Under the pieces are notes generated by a model. The model saw only the letters and a program-made list of their open reading frames with translations. It searched no databases and was not told the origin of the DNA. A stretch of DNA of 64,000 bases, from the NCBI GenBank assembly GCA_015680685.1, contig MNCI01005835.1, positions 322,538-386,537 of the forward strand, read 5' to 3'. Each line of letters begins with the position of its first letter. Positions within the stretch are counted from its first letter, which is position 1. The stretch comes from Gnetum montanum (taxonomy: Eukaryota > Streptophyta > Gnetopsida > Gnetales > Gnetaceae). A program made the translations under genes and the position numbers. Shown one piece after another: positions 10,531-21,998 of this stretch.

Positions 10531-13080
10531 GGATTTATAAGATAGAGTTTATATATGTTATGGTAACTTTACATAGATTTAATAAAATGTCCAACCATAA
10601 CAATATGCATTTTAAATAATTCATATAAACTGTGGACTCAAACATTATATTTAGTTCGTAAGAAATGAGTAATAGTGTTGTCAAGAAGAGTATGATGATT
10701 ATCTTCAAGATGATCATACATGCAAAGTTTACAAGTACACTTCTCTCTTGGAATGTTTACCCATCTTCCAATTTCTATTCTTAGTCAATGTGAGCACAAT
10801 CTAATTTTACTTATTGCATATCATAACTTTAAAGGAATTTTAATTGAGAGGCTAACTGCTTCATCTATTAATTGATTACCCCTAATTTGGGTAAGGTAAA
10901 ATTTTCTTTTGCCATATAGATTTGACCAAAGCCTATAAAGAACTCTTGTTTAAAATATTTTGTAAATTCAATTAGAAATGCCCTATATGTTATCAAAAGT
11001 ATTGTTCCATTTGTGAACCCAATCAAGACCTTGATGAAAATATTCTTTCTCTATGGAATCTTCTAGAGCTGCCTTTGAAAAACTAATGGCATTAAGGTTT
11101 TTGAGTTTGTAATAGTAGGTAACAAAAGGGCAAAGAGCCATAGCCTCTAATGGTAATAAAGCAGCTTCCAAGAGTAGCATGTGGTAAGGAGTCTAAGGCT
11201 TCATCTTCAACTCATCTAATAAAAATAAATTTTGTACTCTTTCAATGTTATTTCAACTATTCTCAAAAATATCTAGATCCCAAACTAGATAACCATACAA
11301 GATACTAGCATAAATAATGGACTAGAAAATTTGCTAGCATAAACAATGGATTGAAAAATTTGCTTCTTAACCATCCATGTCCAAATGTTTAAGGCCTTGC
11401 ATTTGTTCTTAAAGCATAAAGTGTTTTCATCCTTGTAGCATAGTGGTATTTGATGCATACATCCCACCTATAAGTATTAATGCATAAAAACACCAAATAT
11501 CTAGTGGAATTAACCACTTCTATTTTATGATTATTAATCATGAAATCAAAGTTTGTACTTTTGGTGTTGCAAATCATCATTTTGGAGCAAAATGTGTTAA
11601 GCTTTGAAATAGCTTATGCACATCTCTTTTTAAAGTTGAAAGCAAAATATCATTGTCAACCTACTATAAAAGATTAACAAGATAATTGCTGAATTTAACT
11701 ACATTTGTCTAAGGATTTGTAATAAGCCAATTTTCAAAATAATCAATGAAGTTTTTAAATAAGGTTAGAGATAGAGGGCAACCCTGCAATGTCTTTTAAA
11801 TCATCATTTTTATGTTCAATTATGACATTTTCATAAAGCTTCTGAATGGCTTCAATAAGATCATGAGGAATGCTAATATCAATTAAACACTACTAGAGTT
11901 TCTTCTTAATGATAGAATCAAAATCTTTCAAAGAATCCCCAAAACAAGCTCTAAGCTTTTTATTAAGTCTTTAGGTAGGTTTTATATAGCATGGAGAGTA
12001 GCCAAGTGATCAATTGTAGAATGGTTTGTTCTAAAGCCTGCCTATACCACATCTCTAAAGTTATTTTATTCAGCCTAATTACTAAGCCTTCTCTCAATGA
12101 GGATGTCCAATAACTTCTCAAAGATGTTATTAATTGCAATCATTCTATAATTATTTAAATCAACCTTGTCTCCTTTGCTAATTTTTCATCTATGACTAAG
12201 ATTCAAAAAAATGCTTTCATTTCACAACTTACAAATTTCTTTATGAATACTTGATCCACCCTATTTTAACAACTCAACATATAAATCATCAATATCTAAA
12301 GGTTTGCCTTTTTTTAACACTATAAATCACTTCATCTTCAAATAATTGCAATTTATGATATGAATTTAAAATGGGTTAATCTTCACATTCATAAGAAAAT
12401 GACTTTCTATAAAATGAGATGACTTCAAAGAAGGGAAATTTAAATTTTAAAGGAACTTTACTCAGCATTTTCCAAAATTGTCTTGGTTTTGTTTTAATCA
12501 TGTAAAGAAAATTTTCATGTTGTTCTTTGAAAAAAGCTATTCTCTTGATTCTCATCAAATTTTTATATCTCTTGAGTGCACCATTCCTTTACTCCCTATT
12601 ATCAAATTTGATTTTCAAGCAACCTTTCTTGCAATCATCATCAAACCACTACTTTATATAACTACACCTTTTTGATATAGTGACTTAAGAAGTAGTCTCA
12701 ATATATACCTACATTAGTCTAGCATTAGTATCTCTACACTCCTATAAATTTTGGGTCACTGCTTAAAACTTGTCCTTGAGTTTTCAGGTAACTCTAAGAA
12801 TTATAAACTTAAGATAAAGGTAACAATATTTAGCTAACAACTCTCCTACTTTGAAGTTCTAATTGCAATTAAGATTTTAAGGATTAAACAAGAGACTATC
12901 AATGCAAGAATTACCTTGGTGTTCTATCAATGTAAAGACTTCTAAATCTTGGAATTGATCTAGACCATTACCAAGAATAAAATCCATAGATGATGCCCAC
13001 TCTAAAAGTAGTTGTTTCATTTTATTAATCGTACCATCAAATGAATGCTTATTCCAAGATATTTCAAAGTTTTCAAAGCC
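10530..13080 (-). pseudogene. Degenerate LINE (non-LTR retrotransposon)
   Basis: Minus-strand fragments in the correct order of a LINE pol. First, the end of an endonuclease-like domain (about 13020-12890; GNSCIDSLLF). Then a linker helix (12558-12376; KPRQFWKMLSKVP). Then the RT core (12180-11620): KGDKVDLNNYRMIAINNIFE, ERRLSN, AGFRTNHSTIDHLATLHAI, GLPSISNL and a corrupted catalytic motif VDND. Then a post-RT region (11580-10983; INNHKIEVVNSTRYL and MKTLYALR). Last, a Cys/His-containing tail near 10760-10690 (CKLCMYDHLEDNHHTLL). Many stops and frameshifts. The 5' part is missing or unreadable and no poly-A tail is obvious. The clade is not certain; the tail resembles CR1/RTE-like elements more than classical plant L1. 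Confidence 0.75.
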
Positions 13081-14145
13081 ACCATGCTACAACCTAAAAA
13101 GTTGCATAGGTTTAATTATTTAATTTAATGCATGCAATTAATTATTTAATAATGTCATATATATTTTAATAGGTTACTTCTAATTTTATTGACTAAATAA
13201 CTAGATCATATTATTGTATTGACTATTGTTATTATTGTTGTTATTGTTCTACATAAGTGAAAGTGATTTGCTTATCAGCGTATTTTGTTAAAGTTTCATA
13301 TCCTTTTCTTTTACTACTATTGGAACTCAATCATGGATCATCTACATATTTTATGATTAAATGTTAAAATCTAATTACCCCTAAAAGTTTTTTTCTGTTA
13401 GTTTTCATGTCTTTATATGTATTTTACTATTTATATTTTATTCATTATGTCCATTCAATTATGCATACCTTATTCTATATTATGCATATTTAGTAATGAA
13501 TATTTTATTCTTATTATATACATGTGATTATATAATACTCTATTCATGGAGCATTTTGGACCGTAAACCTACCTATACCATATGCTTATCACTTTTTGTC
13601 ATTAAATTGGAATTATGATTTCATTTGTAATTATTATTAAATATGACATAAAACAAATTTGTTAAGTACCTTATGATGATGTCCTACCTAGATTTTGACC
13701 TTACCAATGTGTTTGGGATATTTAAAAATAATAGTTTTGAGATATTACATTTTTAGTTTGCTAAAGATTTTGTAAAAGTTTTAGTATTTAAAATATATGA
13801 GTATGATAAGTGGTGCTCATATATAATTTCAGCATATGGCTGGGTAGTTCACTTGATAAGGATTCCATAGGTTCAAACAAATTTTGATTTGGAGTTCTAG
13901 AGTGCGTGTTATGAAGCCTTGAACCTCAAAGATATTAGTAGTGAGACAAAATGAAAAATGAAGTAATGAAAAATTTTATGAAAGAAAATTAATTAAAAAT
14001 TAAATTAAAAGCAAGTCAATTACTTTCCATGTGATATGAAAAAAGTAGGTGACATAGAGAAGTTGAAAGAAAGAAAAGTAATATATATGTTACATGTACA
14101 ACATGTATATATACTATATAACTTATACACTTCATTCACCATCTT
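13081..14145. other. AT-rich stretch without recognised genes
   Basis: Very AT-rich. A small inverted repeat around ACATGTACAACATGT lies near 14090. It ends at the ragged left side of element C. Nothing coding seen. Confidence 0.5.
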
Positions 14146-14160
14146 TGGCGAGTGATGGGA

Positions 14161-14220
14161 TGCGATATCGCGTACGTGATATCACATACGTGATATCGCG
14201 TCTTTCCTTGCGATATCGCA
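14161..14220. promoter_or_regulatory. GATATC palindrome array, 5' LTR of B
   Basis: Four GATATC cores separated by TACGT-type spacers and a non-repeated TCTTTCCTT segment. It differs in length and spacer sequence from the array in the 3' LTR of the same element (20371-20420). Confidence 0.6.
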
Positions 14221-14235
14221 GCCCGTCGCTAGTTC

Positions 14236-14243
14236 TATAAATA
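14236..14243 (+). promoter_or_regulatory. TATA box, 5' LTR of B
   Basis: TATAAATA within GTTCTATAAATAAGAGG. The same context is seen in the A, C, D and H LTRs. Presumed core promoter of the element transcript. Confidence 0.75.
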
Positions 14244-14955
14244 AGAGGTGGCTCTCCCTTGTTTATCCATGTAGATCTAGACCTTAGCCAAACTCTTGTC
14301 ATTTTTCCATTCCAAAGTTAGAATAATTTCCATGTGCCCACAGTAGGAGTCCCAAAGTGAACGAATCTTTATTCGAGCAAATATTGTACTTGAGCACATG
14401 TTTGTGTACGGAAATAAAGATGAAATTTTGGATAAACCTTGCAGTGCATGGACTAAGATAAATAGGACTTAATTAATGTTAAATTTTTAAATGCTTTATT
14501 AGTTAATTAAATCTCTCTCAACCCTTAACTCCTAGTTAAGTGCATTCAGTACGACCGCTTCGAGCACGTGCGTTACGCTTGGTAATCCCAGTAACGAATA
14601 GCATTTGGTAATCCCAGCAACGTTGCATTGGTTTAGGGTGTGAAATGACAAGTGGGAATGAATACTGATGCTAGGGTAATTAAGGCTTAGTTAGTTAAAG
14701 TTAGTTACTTAGTCTCTTCACCCTTTCCCTCATTAGCATAGGCGATAAAAGAGAAAAGATATAAAAATCACATACCTCAAACTCACTTAACCATACAACC
14801 GTGACAAATACAAGTGAGTTTGGGAGGACAACGATTGATTAACCTTAAGTGTTCCATAAGGCGTGTAAGCACTTAGTCTGCGGAGTTCGACTAGATCGCG
14901 CGTGTAATGCTCGTATGCATATGGTTGAGTGTAGGGGTACCTCGCCACTGATCAT

Positions 14956-14973
14956 TGGGGCCGTTGTCGGGGA
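14956..14973 (+). other. Primer-binding site of element B (tRNA-Asp, decayed)
   Basis: TGGGGCCGTTGTCGGGGA, two mismatches to the tRNA-Asp complement TGGCGCCGTTGCCGGGGA, one base after the LTR. Confidence 0.85.
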
Positions 14974-15100
14974 CTAAGTTGTTTGTGCGCTAAGTAGAAC
15001 ATAGGAAATCATCCACATCATTGGGAAGCTTAAACGAACCCTTAGGGTTAATCAGAAGAAAAATTAAACAACGGTCAATCAGCACACCGTATAAGAAATA

Positions 15101-18100
15101 ATGTCTTCTTCTTCTCATAAAAGCACTTCACCACCTAGGGATCACATAAGAGATAGTCGGTAGTCTAACACACGTAACCCAGATCCACCAGTTCCTCAAG
15201 AGTATCGGGTAGTGTATACTCATCACGATGAGTATATACTCGATTTTACCTTTATCCTCCATTAGGATGAACAAATACGTTGGCGAGAATTGCAAGGTAA
15301 CATAGTGTTACCTCTAGATCAGGTAGTCCCTAACATGCTCCTTTATGCTCTTGCACAAATAGACATGATGCAGCTATACATTGAATACGTTGCATGTGAT
15401 CATGACACAAGGGATTACCATCCCATAGTGGCGCAACATCAATGGGACGCACGACAAGAGAGTTACCACACATCATTGAAGGGTAAGAGACCCCATAATG
15501 CTTTGCCCATCATAAGAGAAATTAAGGGTGGTGAACCTATTTCAATAGGTTCTCCACAAAATGATGTTCCCCCTCCTAACAATAGTGAGGAGGTGGTGTA
15601 TCAAAACCTTCGCTCCACGATACACAACCCTAGTTCTGATTCCAATGAACACCAAATGTTCAATGAGGGAACACAAACAAATGATAGGGATGGGTAGTTT
15701 GATTGTCATCACGATCGGGGCCATAGCCATCGAAGGGAAGGTATGAAACATCGTCATGGCGATGGTTCTCCTTCCTCTTCCCCTTCATCGCATCACTCAC
15801 CCTCTCCTTCCACATCTGGATGCAGTCACAAAGAGCCCAACCGTGAGGATAAGGGTAAGGATAAGCAAAATGAGAGACCTCGACGAGAGAGTCGAGAGTG
15901 AGGACGAGGGCATTCGAGAGAATCAAGGCATGGAAGAGGAAAAAGTACGGAACTGCATAAGCATCACAAATGCCATGAAAGAAATGACAACGATGAACCC
16001 CTACTAGCAACCCGAAGTATGTTAGACATAACGAAGGCCGTTAAAATACCTACAAGGCACCAGAAGGATAGCCAGATCAAGAGACTAGACATGAATAATA
16101 TCCCACGATTTGAGGGGGATACAACGCTGATCCGCAAAACCACTTACAAGCATTTCATGATGCCTGTGCGTTGCAGAATATTGAAAATGAGTGGTAGAAG
16201 TTAAAGTTGTTTCCACGGACACTCATAAAAGAAGCAGAAAGTTGGTACCGATCCTTAGAACTGGAATCCATTAGATGATGGAGTACAATGCTAGAACTAT
16301 TCAACGATAAATATCAAACGTATTCCAAAGTGTCCAACTTGCATAAGCAGATCCAAGGATGGAAGTAGGGTAATCATGAACCCTTGGATGCCACCATGGA
16401 CCGATATTATGCATTGCTACATCGTTGCCCAGGCCATGGTTACGCACAACAGGATCAACTCCACCACCTCGTAGATGGGTTAAGACATGAAACTAGGAGA
16501 ACCCTTGGAACATATGCCCAAGGGAGATTATCAGAACTTAGGTCCCATGAAGTTCATAGACTATTGGAACAAGTAGCTAAGGAAGAAGGAGAGCTACGGA
16601 AAAGAGAAAGCATGGAAGAGGATAATTGTGATCCTTCCCTCCGAAAGAAGGGAGTCAGATTCTGTGAGGAAGAGGATGAGTCACCACTTAAAGAGTTGGT
16701 GAATAGAAAAACCTTGCGACTTCAAAAGTTAATAACCAAAGTGTTAATTAAGGTAGATCAAATGTGGGACTCCTTAGACAGTAGATTTGAAACCGTTTTA
16801 AAAATTGTAGAGGAGTCTAAGAAGTGAAGTAGTGACCATGATATGAAAAAGAGGAGAGACTTAGACCATGCACGTAACAAGGGTAAGGGAAAAATGACTA
16901 TCACTGATGAGGTTGTGGATTCAGATACAGATAATGACGGTGGATGTGAGATTTGCCAATATGACCATCCTAAGGGATGTTGCCCAATAATATCACATCT
17001 GCAAGAGTCTGGGGTGTATGCACTCAACCCAAGATTTAACAAATGACAAGCACCCTATCGGTTACCTTATCCCCAAGGTAACCCAAGGCAATTCCACCAA
17101 CCCTTAACATATTATCCAAGTGGAACTTCGCCACAACCTATTGAGCAACACCAGCAGTGGCAATACCCATAGTCATGGGGGATGCCACCGCCTAGATAAC
17201 AATACCCTTACCGACAACTAAATCCATATGGCTATTACGTGCAACAACTGGTTTCTCCAAGTGACTCTATGGGTCACGTAACCCCACAATGTCACTACCA
17301 AGTTTAGGAGTATTTTAGAACTCCCTCCCCTGGAAGAGACACTCCACATGCATACCATCCTCCGAATCCATCCGCATCTCTTGCACCGATAGCTCCACTA
17401 CCACCCGCTCCAGCGATGCAAGGGGAACTCCCCACTCAACTGTAGCAACGCAATGCTACGAGAGCTGTAAACCTTCAACCCATTGCTAGTTCTAACAACC
17501 GTACAAAGAGAAGACCCTTCTTTAGAACCAACAACCCAAACAAGCTCTCACAACCACAAGCGGTTGAGTCTATGACCACTCCTCCATCAAGAAAGGCTTT
17601 GGAGCTCCCTTCAAACCAACAACAGAGCTCAATGCATATGGTTACGTTAACACATATAATCAGTGACTGGATAAAGGTGGGCCACCTTCCTAGAAAACTC
17701 TTTGACCTCAAAAGTCCCTTAATCTACCTCCAAGTCGCTGGGAATGAACTACGTAAGGCTCTTCTTGACTCAAGTTCCGGAGTCAACTTAATATTGCAAG
17801 AAATGTATAAAGCCTAGAGCCTGCCTCCACTCAAGAAGAGCAATATTCAATTAGAGCTGGTTGACCAGTCCATCACTGTCCCCTTGGGACTTGTGGAGGA
17901 CATTGTTACCACTCTGTGTGGTTGGTCATACCCAGTTGATTTCCTAGTGATAGAAGTTAACAATAACAAAGGGGACTTCCCAATTATAATGCGGAGGGCA
18001 TGGCTCAGTACCATAAATGCATGCCTAGGAATCCCCGATCTTTCCCTAGAAATATCTAAGGAAAATATTTATGAGAAGATTGAGAAGAAGAAAGTTCCAT

Positions 18101-18474
18101 GCATCACATATAGTGATACTGAGGTTGATGACGTACATGAGTGCTCAACATTTCCTGTATGCAACTGGTGTGCCCAGGAAACTCAGATATAAAGGTGCCT
18201 ATATGTAGCAACCACACAACAAGAGAACACCCAGTGGTTGACAGCTAATCAAGAGAGCAACCCACCAATATGCATGGAACTAACTGGGGGAACAACTTGC
18301 AACCACAATGAAAGCATAGATACATTGGAGTATGAGCGTTGCCAACTTCCAACCCATAATCTAAAAACATCAATTGGGAGAAGTTGGACACTTCTAAAAA
18401 ATTCAAACAAACACTCATTATTTTGGATCTCTCCCTTTCAATTTAGTCATGGGGGAGATGGCCACCTATGCTGA
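15101..18474 (+). pseudogene. gag-protease pseudogene of element B
   Basis: Starts ATG TCT TCT TCT and ends SHGGDGHLC-stop, as in element A. A TAG follows DSR near codon 22, at the position of A's amber codon. More stops and frameshifts break the frame (for example near 15264, 15698, 16200, 16368, 16827, 17046 and 17815). Recognisable parts: N-terminal MQGNIVLP-like block (15290), Gag core (16019-16620), zinc knuckle CEICQYDHPKGCC (about 16950-16990; CX2CX3HX4C), Pro-rich linker, and protease (about 17700-18100). In the protease the catalytic DSG has become DSS (LLDSSSGVNLI). Not able to produce a full protein. Confidence 0.9.
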
Positions 18475-20350
18475 TCATTTGAGACCCTCAGTTCCATTTT
18501 AAGTTTTTGTTTTACACATTTTTGTTTTGCACATTTTTGTTTTATAAATTTCTTTAACTTTTCTTGTTTTTGTTTTACAACATCATTTATACTTTTTCTT
18601 TTATTTGTGTGTGTATGTGTGTGTCTTATCCATTTTGTTAAGTTTGTCATGCAATAAGTGCTCTTAATGATGGTATGAACTGTATTCTATTGGTTGATAA
18701 TTTTTGGTGTTTACCTTTAAGTTATGATGTTGATACTAAGGTATGGTTCTTTTGATATAATAGGCAATGAGTCCACATCATCCATGTATCCGTAATCTCT
18801 ATGGTCTCTCTTGGCTTGGAATTATACAGTCCCTTTCAAAATAATAAGAACTATCAACAAATCGGTGACTGGGTATCTCTCGAACTAAGGAAGGACTCAA
18901 GGATTGAAAAGGGTGTGACTTCAAGGGGATTTGATGCATTTGTGTTGGCCATTCCTTTGGGTGCTTGGATGTTTTCTTCTTGAGTTTTTCTTACCGTTTC
19001 GATGTTACTCTAATATTGGGAAGTTGAGCAAATAAAAATAATAAGTCTTCGCATGGTATGGTTCTCACAAAACATAAAAAAAAATGGTGAGAATTCAAAG
19101 CACACCCCTTAGACGAAATAATCATTTGGGCTACAAGCATTGGTTATGGAACTAAAAACATGTTCCCTCTAACTAAGGCCCTTTCTCACTTCCTACTTTC
19201 TCCTCTTTTGTTCCGTCAAAATGGTGGTGGCTCTTTGAGAGATGCATTCTTGTTACTTCAAGTGGATGGATAGGCCAAATGTATTAATGCAGAGTCACTG
19301 AATGTGGATTTTTTGAGGCTGGACTTGGAATGGGATCTACTAAGTCACATTAACCATTAATACATAAGGGTCTGTACACCACCTTGTTCTTGGGATTCCA
19401 TCCCATCCTCTTCTTTCCATCATTCTTTCTCCATTATTCACCTCATTGCCAATTGTATCATTAGTATATATTTTGGTTGACGCATTGTTTTCTTTTTGGT
19501 AAATTCTTGTGGTTAAGAATTTAACTTTTGTTTCCAAATGACATTTCCAAAGCCTACGGGCTCTTTGAATGTGGGTTTGTCAGGGCATTAAGGGCATAAG
19601 CCTATTTTGGGGAGGACCCACTGGCATTCCTATTTGGTGCACCAGTTAAATTATTTCCCTTAACATTTTTACAATCAACTCTATTTTGTTCATTTCCATC
19701 TTGACATCCATTTCATCAATGTTACAATTGTCTCTTTTTCTCCATCTTTCTTATTCCTTTTCTTTCTCCATTCTATCGCTACCGGACGTTCGCTCTTAGT
19801 CATGGGGGTCCTGACCCAATTTTTTTGATTTTCTCCTAACCCCTACACCTTCGGTAGTCACCAATATTATATCTCTAGAATCTATAATTAGCCATACCAC
19901 AACTCAGCTAATGGACCTTTCACTAAAGCAAGGTATCAACTGCGTTATGATTCATTTACCCTTGCTAATATAAGACTGTGTTGTGTGTGCAGATGACAAT
20001 CATACAACAACGGATTGGATCTGGAGGGAACACTTGGAATGGATCGGTGCTGAAGCAGTTATGCAAGGAACAAGATTGATGGCGTGCTTACAAATGGACA
20101 ATGAAAGGTGCAATCTTGGCATTGGCAACAACAGACTTCTTCTCTCTTCTCTCTTGTCTCTCAGTTGCCAAATAAGGCCTAATGTCAAATGTATAAAGTG
20201 TTCACTCTTGTTGTCGTGAACACTAGTTTTGTCATGTTCTGTAATGATGATCCATTTACATGTCATCCCATTCACCATTAGTTCCATTCAAGTCAATAAT
20301 CCCATACCTTCCCAATATTTTGTAAGAAACTCGATGACAAGTTTTTATTT
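18475..20350 (+). other. Non-coding spacer of element B
   Basis: Pyrimidine-rich TTTTGTTTTAC repeats (about 18495-18580), a GT-rich microsatellite (18604-18626), the shared spacer block (19582-19630) and an extra AGTCATGGGGG copy (19798-19808). No credible ORF. The corresponding interval in C and D is longer and contains ORF2. Confidence 0.75.
19582..19630 (+). other. Conserved spacer block, copy in element B
   Basis: Contains AAGGGCAT followed by TTTTGGGGAGGACCCACTG. Aligned copies are in A, C and D. Confidence 0.6.
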
Positions 20351-20363
20351 AGTCATGGGGGTA
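20351..20363 (+). other. Polypurine-like tract of element B
   Basis: AGTCATGGGGGTA immediately before the 3' LTR, where plus-strand DNA priming should occur. It is not a pure purine run, but the same 11-base core precedes the 3' LTRs of C, D and G. Confidence 0.7.
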
Positions 20364-21148
20364 TGATGGGACGCGATATCGCATGGGCCGCGATATCGCA
20401 TGGGCCGCGATATCGCAGCCCATCGCCAGTTCTATAAATAAGAGGCGGCTCTCCCTTGTTTATCCATCTAAATCTAGACCTTAGCCAAACTCTTGCCATT
20501 TTTCCATTCTAGAGTTAGAATAATTTCCATGTGCCCATAGTAGGAGTCCCAAAGTGAATGGATCTTTATTCGAGAAAATATTGTACCTGAGCACACGTTT
20601 GTGTACGGAAATAAAGACGAAATTTTGGATAAACCTTGCAATGCATGGAATAAGCTAAATAGGACTTAATTAATGTTAAATGTTTAAATGATTTATTAGT
20701 TAATTAAATCTCTCTCAACCCTTAACTCCTAGTTAAGTGCATTCAGTACAACCACTTCGAGCACGTTTACGCTTGGTAATCCCAGTAACGAATAGCGTTT
20801 GGTAATCCCAGCAACATTGCATTGGTTCAAGGTATGAAACGGTAAGTGGGAATGAATATTGATACTAGGGTAATTAAGGCTTAGTTAGTTAAAGTTAGTT
20901 ACTTAGTCTCTTCACCCTTTCCCTCATGAGCATAGGCGATAAAAGAGAAAAGATATAAAAATCACATACCTCAAACTCACTTAACCATACAACCGTGACA
21001 AATACAAGTGAGTTTGGGAGGACAATGATTGATTAACCTTAAGTGTTCCATAAGGTGTGTAAGCACTTAGTCTACGGAGTTCGACCAGATCGCACGTGTA
21101 ATGCTCGTATGCATATGGTTGAGTGTAGGGGTACCTCGCCACTCATCA
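20364..21148 (+). repeat. 3' LTR of element B
   Basis: 785 bp, TGATGGGACGCG to CACTCATCA, followed by the duplication GCGAG. The palindrome array (20371-20420) has three GATATC cores with GCATGGGCCGC spacers. TATA at 20433-20440, only 69 bp from the LTR start against 83 bp in the 5' LTR. Confidence 0.92.
20371..20420. promoter_or_regulatory. GATATC palindrome array, 3' LTR of B
   Basis: Three CGCGATATCGC units at regular 18-bp spacing joined by ATGGGC. See the 5' LTR array for contrast. Confidence 0.6.
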
Positions 21149-21985
21149 GCGAGGTACCCCTACAGTCAACGATACAAATATAAGTGTGTACACACAATCT
21201 AGTTGAACTTTGCAGATGGACTAGTTGTGGTATCTAGATAGTTACACATTGATCGCAGTTCACTGTCTTCCCACCTAGACTAGTATTCACTTATCATGTA
21301 TGGTTTAGTCCAGAGTGAGGTGTATGATATGAGTTCTAACACTAGGCTACTCCTAGGGGCAATGGATAATAATCTTGATTAAACTAATAAGTAATAGGAA
21401 ATGAAGTTTAAGCTAGCCTAAGTGTGATGAACATTTATCCTTAATCATCCGTACGCATCTTGGACCTCGTGTACTACTTCTAGGATTACCAAGCGCACAT
21501 TACTTAAGCACTCCTAAATATGCTACTGGGTTACCAAGTAGTTACACTTCAATGTTTATGATTAAGTCGTACTCATTCGACATTTAAAAATAGGAATAGT
21601 AACTGATAGTAAAGAAATATTAACTAAGAAAATAATAAATAACAATAATAATTAAATAATTAAAAAACTAAGTGAATGCTGCAATGATGGAGCAATCTTG
21701 ATCTTTATTGCCGATCATGTGCATGTCCAAGTACGTCACATTCGAATAAAGGTTTCGTACAATTACAATCATCACACTGCGGGCATGCACTGGGAAAGAA
21801 TTGAAAACTGACAAAAAGACTCTACACTTACCGACTCTCCCCTTTTCTTGTGTGCCAAAATGTGGTATTTATAGGCCTATACAAGAATCACAATATCATG
21901 TATTCAATATCATTACCCAGGCTACGATATCGTGTACTCGATATCGAGGATCTAATATTGGGGCCTGGCAAAACACAATTCATCA
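21149..21985 (-). repeat. 3' LTR of element C (main part)
   Basis: On the minus strand it begins TGATGAATTGTGTT and runs to GGGGTACCTCGC, where B interrupts it; only TGGCGAG (14146-14152) is left on the far side. TATA at 21866-21873, 112 bp from the LTR start, with a decayed GATATC array (about 21890-21965). U5 has the duplicated CTGGGTTACCAAG / GGGATTACCAAG motif. Confidence 0.9.
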
Positions 21986-21998
21986 TACCCCCATGACT
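21986..21998 (-). other. Polypurine-like tract of element C
   Basis: Minus strand AGTCATGGGGGTA directly before the 3' LTR; identical to B. Confidence 0.7.

Larger units (their letters stand above)
14153..14954 (+). repeat. 5' LTR of element B
   Basis: 802 bp, TGATGGGATGCG to CACTGATCA. Palindrome array 14161-14220, TATA at 14236-14243 (83 bp from the LTR start), AATAAA near 14420, and a duplicated U5 motif TTGGTAATCCCAG at about 14579 and 14605. Confidence 0.92.
14153..21148 (+). mobile_element. Element B: pol-less gag-protease LTR retrotransposon, complete, nested in C
   Basis: Both LTRs (14153-14954 and 20364-21148) run TGATGGGA to the TCA end and are flanked by a perfect 5-bp duplication GCGAG (14148-14152 and 21149-21153). 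Primer site, gag-protease pseudogene (15101-18474), spacer and polypurine-like tract lie in order. Total 6,996 bp. No pol. By eye the LTRs differ by about 5% outside the palindrome array. The target lies within the last 15 bp of element C's LTR. Confidence 0.93.
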
